Origin: Enteractinococcus helveticum
GTDB lineage: Bacteria; Actinomycetota; Actinomycetes; Actinomycetales; Micrococcaceae
DNA length: 8,691 bases
NCBI RefSeq assembly: GCF_020742345.1
Contig: NZ_DYXC01000036.1
Location: forward strand, 1-8,691
Direction: 5' to 3'
Shown here: positions 6,875 through 8,691 of the stretch, one piece after another
How the letters are laid out: the number at the start of each line of letters is the position of its first letter
How positions within the stretch are numbered: the stretch's first letter is position 1
Made by a program: the position numbers and the translations under genes
Notes under the pieces: model-generated
The model's input: only the letters and a program-made list of their open reading frames with translations
Told to the model about the DNA's origin: nothing
The model's database searches: none

Positions 6875-7459
6875 GTGAGAAGCAAACTATCACACGCCAT
6901 ACTGGGACTCTTCATAGTAGGTGTCACGCTGTTCACCGGTTGCGCAAGCGACGAACCCCTTGCACAACAAGTCGGCAATTCCGATGCCAAGGACAACTAC
7001 ATCGCAGGAGATGGCTCCGTACTAGAAATTCGTCAGCCTGACCGCGGCGAGCGCATCGATTTTACTGGTTCAACCTTCGACGGCGACACCATATCCGCTG
7101 AGACCCTCGAGGGACCCACGCTGATCAACTTCTGGTACGCCGCGTGTGCTCCGTGCCGTGTGGAAGCCCCGCACCTGGCAGATCTGAGCCAAGAATTTGA
7201 CGAAGTCAATTTCGTGGGCGTCAATGTCCGAGACGAAAAAGCCGAAGCGGCGCATTTTGAACAGAGCTTTGGCATCCAATACCCGTCAATAGAAGACCGC
7301 AGTGGGCAAGTGCTTGCAGAATTCGCTGATTACGCTCCACCCCAAGCTGTTCCCACCACCGTGATTTTAGATGATCAAGGCCGCGTGGCCGCACGTATCC
7401 TCGGGGCCATCGATCCATCCACGGTGGAGGACATTCTTTCCAAAGTGGTATCTGAATGA
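6875..7459 (+). CDS. TlpA/ResA-like thioredoxin-fold lipoprotein
   Basis: A 194-residue exported lipoprotein. The N-terminus has a short basic segment, a hydrophobic helix and a lipobox LFTGC, so Cys23 would be lipid-modified after cleavage by signal peptidase II. The mature part is a TlpA/ResA-type thioredoxin fold with the redox motif CAPC (Cys91-Cys94) in NFWYAACAPCRVEAP and cis-Pro160 in AVPTTVIL. Proteins of this type reduce extracytoplasmic disulfides, classically in apocytochrome c (ResA) or in copper-ligand cysteines of cytochrome oxidase (TlpA). The start is GTG 6875, with AGGCAGG (6864-6870) before it; the nearby GTG at 6858 is in another frame that soon stops. Its stop overlaps the start of the following ccdA by four bases (ATGA), a strong sign of coupled translation and of a TlpA-CcdA pair. 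The exact substrate is not evident. Confidence 0.9.
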   Translation: MRSKLSHAILGLFIVGVTLFTGCASDEPLAQQVGNSDAKDNYIAGDGSVLEIRQPDRGERIDFTGSTFDGDTISAETLEGPTLINFWYAACAPCRVEAPHLADLSQEFDEVNFVGVNVRDEKAEAAHFEQSFGIQYPSIEDRSGQVLAEFADYAPPQAVPTTVILDDQGRVAARILGAIDPSTVEDILSKVVSE

Positions 7460-8208
7460 ATAATCCATTTGCTGAAATCGCTCTGGACGGGTCGATGTGG
7501 TTAGCCATGCCTGTGGCAGCCCTTGCCGGACTCGTCTCATTTCTGTCACCTTGTGTGTTACCCCTGGCACCAGGCTATTTAGGTTATGTCTCAGGTCTTT
7601 CTGGGGCCAGCCTCGACGATACCAAACGGGGTCGAATATTGGCCGGAACATCACTGTTTGTTCTAGGATTCACCGCCGTGTTTGTCACTGCGGGGTTACT
7701 CCTGAGCAGAGTATTTATCTGGTTACGCGGGGATGGCCAGTGGCTCACCCAAGCCCTGGGTGGCGTGGTCATTCTTATGGGAATTGTCTTCATGGGCGGC
7801 ATGTCATTTTTCCAGCGGGATAGAAAAATTAACTACCAACCCAAAGCCGGGTTATGGGGTGCTCCCCTGTTGGGGATGATCTTTGGGCTCGGATGGGCAC
7901 CGTGTATTGGCCCAACAATGGCCGCTGTGATTGCAATGTCGACAGCCGGCACCGACAGCATGTGGCGCGGTGGTGCGTTAGCGGTGGTCTACTCTCTAGG
8001 ATTAGGCATACCGTTTATCCTGTTGGCATTGGGCTTCTCACGCGGCATGAAGCGCCTGGCATTTTTCCGCAAGCACCGCGTGTGGATTATGCGCGCCGGT
8101 GGGATCATGCTGATCCTGTTAGGTCTGGCTATGGCCACCGGCCTGTGGAATGACTGGGTTAACCAACTGCAAGGCTGGTTTGCCAATGAAGTAGTGCTGC
8201 CCATCTAG
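7456..8208 (+). CDS. ccdA: Cytochrome c biogenesis protein CcdA
   Basis: A 250-residue integral membrane protein with about six helices, the standard size for CcdA. The redox cysteines are Cys33 in FLSPCVLPLAPGYLGYVSG and Cys150 in GLGWAPCIGPTMAA, both in canonical context. CcdA takes electrons from cytoplasmic thioredoxin and hands them to an extracytoplasmic thioredoxin-like protein, here most likely the TlpA-like lipoprotein whose gene overlaps this one by four bases. In system II cytochrome c maturation, ccdA is usually followed by resB and ccsA (resC). Neither is present; the operon ends here and a convergent regulator gene lies 17 bases beyond. It therefore acts with partners encoded elsewhere, or in another thiol pathway. 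It is clearly diverged from the other CcdA-like protein of the operon, so the pair is not a recent duplication. Confidence 0.95.
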   Translation: MNNPFAEIALDGSMWLAMPVAALAGLVSFLSPCVLPLAPGYLGYVSGLSGASLDDTKRGRILAGTSLFVLGFTAVFVTAGLLLSRVFIWLRGDGQWLTQALGGVVILMGIVFMGGMSFFQRDRKINYQPKAGLWGAPLLGMIFGLGWAPCIGPTMAAVIAMSTAGTDSMWRGGALAVVYSLGLGIPFILLALGFSRGMKRLAFFRKHRVWIMRAGGIMLILLGLAMATGLWNDWVNQLQGWFANEVVLPI

Positions 8209-8220
8209 CCCACCAAATTC

Positions 8221-8250
8221 TGTGCTTAATGCGGTGGAGCACAATTTTTA
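8221..8250 (+). terminator. Probable intrinsic terminator of the dsbA-like/ccdA operon
   Basis: TGTGCT (8221-8226) and AGCACA (8238-8243) form a six-pair stem with an 11-base loop, followed by ATTTTTA (8244-8250). It starts 13 bases after the ccdA stop and points in the operon's direction. It lies over the last codons of the convergent MarR-type gene. The opposite strand has no comparable T run, so it would act mainly on the plus-strand transcript. The stem is short and the loop large, so strength is uncertain. Confidence 0.5.
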
Positions 8251-8690
8251 CCGCGCGGATGGGCTTCAATGAGCTTGTCCAGCAGCCTACTCAGCTCACG
8301 ACGGTCCGCCTCATCAAGCACAGCAAAAAACTCTGAGCTCGACCGTTGACGTTCGGCTCGTAGCTGCGCAAATAACTGTCGACCAGCGTCGGTAATGACC
8401 ACCAGGGTTGCTCGACGATCTTTAGGGTGAGACACCCGTTGCACCAAGCCGCGCTGTTCAAGCCCGTCGATCACTTCAGTTGCTGACCGCGGAGCAATCC
8501 GGAGCCGTTCGGCAATCTCGCGCAGTTTCAGCCCGGCAACCTCGCCGTCGTCCGGAGCATGCCCAATGGCTGCCAGCGCGCGATAGTAGTGCGGACTCAT
8601 ACCGTGTGGCGCCAATTGAGCGCCCCAGCGACGTCGCAAGCGGTGGTTGATGCGGTGCATTTGTTCAGCAAGCTCGGGGTGAACATGGTC
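8226..8690 (-). CDS. MarR-family transcriptional regulator (N-terminus outside window)
   Basis: The minus-strand frame is open to the right edge and ends with TAA at 8228-8226, giving at least 154 residues. It has the MarR winged helix-turn-helix: a dimerisation helix near the visible start (HPELAEQMHRINHRLRRRW), a recognition region LKLREIAERLRIAPRSATEVIDGLEQRGLV (about residues 55-82 of the visible part, shown here only as its ends: LKLREIAERL and GLEQRGLV), and a wing with HPKDRRATLV including the DRR typical of the family. ATG 8658-8660 is an internal Met, since in-frame coding sequence of the right character (DHVHPELAEQ) precedes it. MarR proteins bind palindromes as dimers and usually release DNA on binding a ligand or on oxidation. 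One Cys is visible, near the C-terminus (GKNCAPPH). Its target is unknown; it is last in its own transcript and convergent with ccdA, so control of the neighbouring operon is possible but not shown. Confidence 0.9.
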   Translation of the reverse strand, partial: DHVHPELAEQMHRINHRLRRRWGAQLAPHGMSPHYYRALAAIGHAPDDGEVAGLKLREIAERLRIAPRSATEVIDGLEQRGLVQRVSHPKDRRATLVVITDAGRQLFAQLRAERQRSSSEFFAVLDEADRRELSRLLDKLIEAHPRGKNCAPPH

Positions 8691-8691
8691 A

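Noticed and set aside
1..8691. CRISPR arrays, tRNA/rRNA genes, intact insertion sequences
   Set aside because: No regularly spaced repeats, no cloverleaf or rRNA-like stretches and no transposase gene were recognised on either strand.

Overview
The window looks like chromosomal DNA of a Gram-positive actinobacterium, probably near the Micrococcaceae. Evidence: a fused CopD/CtaG copper protein of the actinobacterial type, actinobacterial-style CcdA and TlpA-like thioredoxin genes, frequent GTG starts, and a luciferase-like monooxygenase tail resembling the CE1758-type family. Base composition looks only moderately GC-rich for an actinobacterium. The genus is an inference.

Layout. 1-294 (+) is the 3' end of a flavin-dependent luciferase-like monooxygenase. 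Convergent to it is a two-gene copper operon on the minus strand (4697 down to 357): a CopD-CtaG fusion membrane protein, then, three bases after its stop, a Cu(+)-exporting P1B-type ATPase (CopA). A long spacer (4698-5269) separates this operon from a divergent plus-strand operon. The spacer holds a likely promoter for the copper operon, a decayed remnant of a serine recombinase gene, a tandem pair of palindromes that looks like an operator, and two short inverted repeats in the presumed leader of the next operon.

The plus-strand operon (5270-8208) has four tightly packed genes: a membrane-anchored DsbA-like thioredoxin-fold protein (CPFC), a divergent CcdA-like membrane protein, a TlpA/ResA-like lipoprotein (CAPC), and a canonical CcdA. 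It is probably ended by a hairpin terminator at 8221-8250 that lies inside the 3' end of a convergent MarR-family regulator gene, whose start is beyond the window.

How the genes may work together. CopA removes Cu(+) from the cytoplasm. CopD/CtaG-type proteins are linked to copper movement across the membrane and to copper delivery to cytochrome c oxidase. CcdA proteins carry reducing equivalents from cytoplasmic thioredoxin to extracytoplasmic thioredoxin-fold proteins, which can reduce cysteines of apocytochrome c or of the copper ligands of oxidase subunit II. The window therefore reads as an envelope copper and thiol-redox region, possibly serving cytochrome oxidase assembly. The ResB and CcsA/ResC proteins that usually follow CcdA in system II cytochrome c maturation are absent here. 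No wholly new system is evident; the most notable points are the doubled thioredoxin/CcdA arrangement, the tandem operator and the recombinase fossil.
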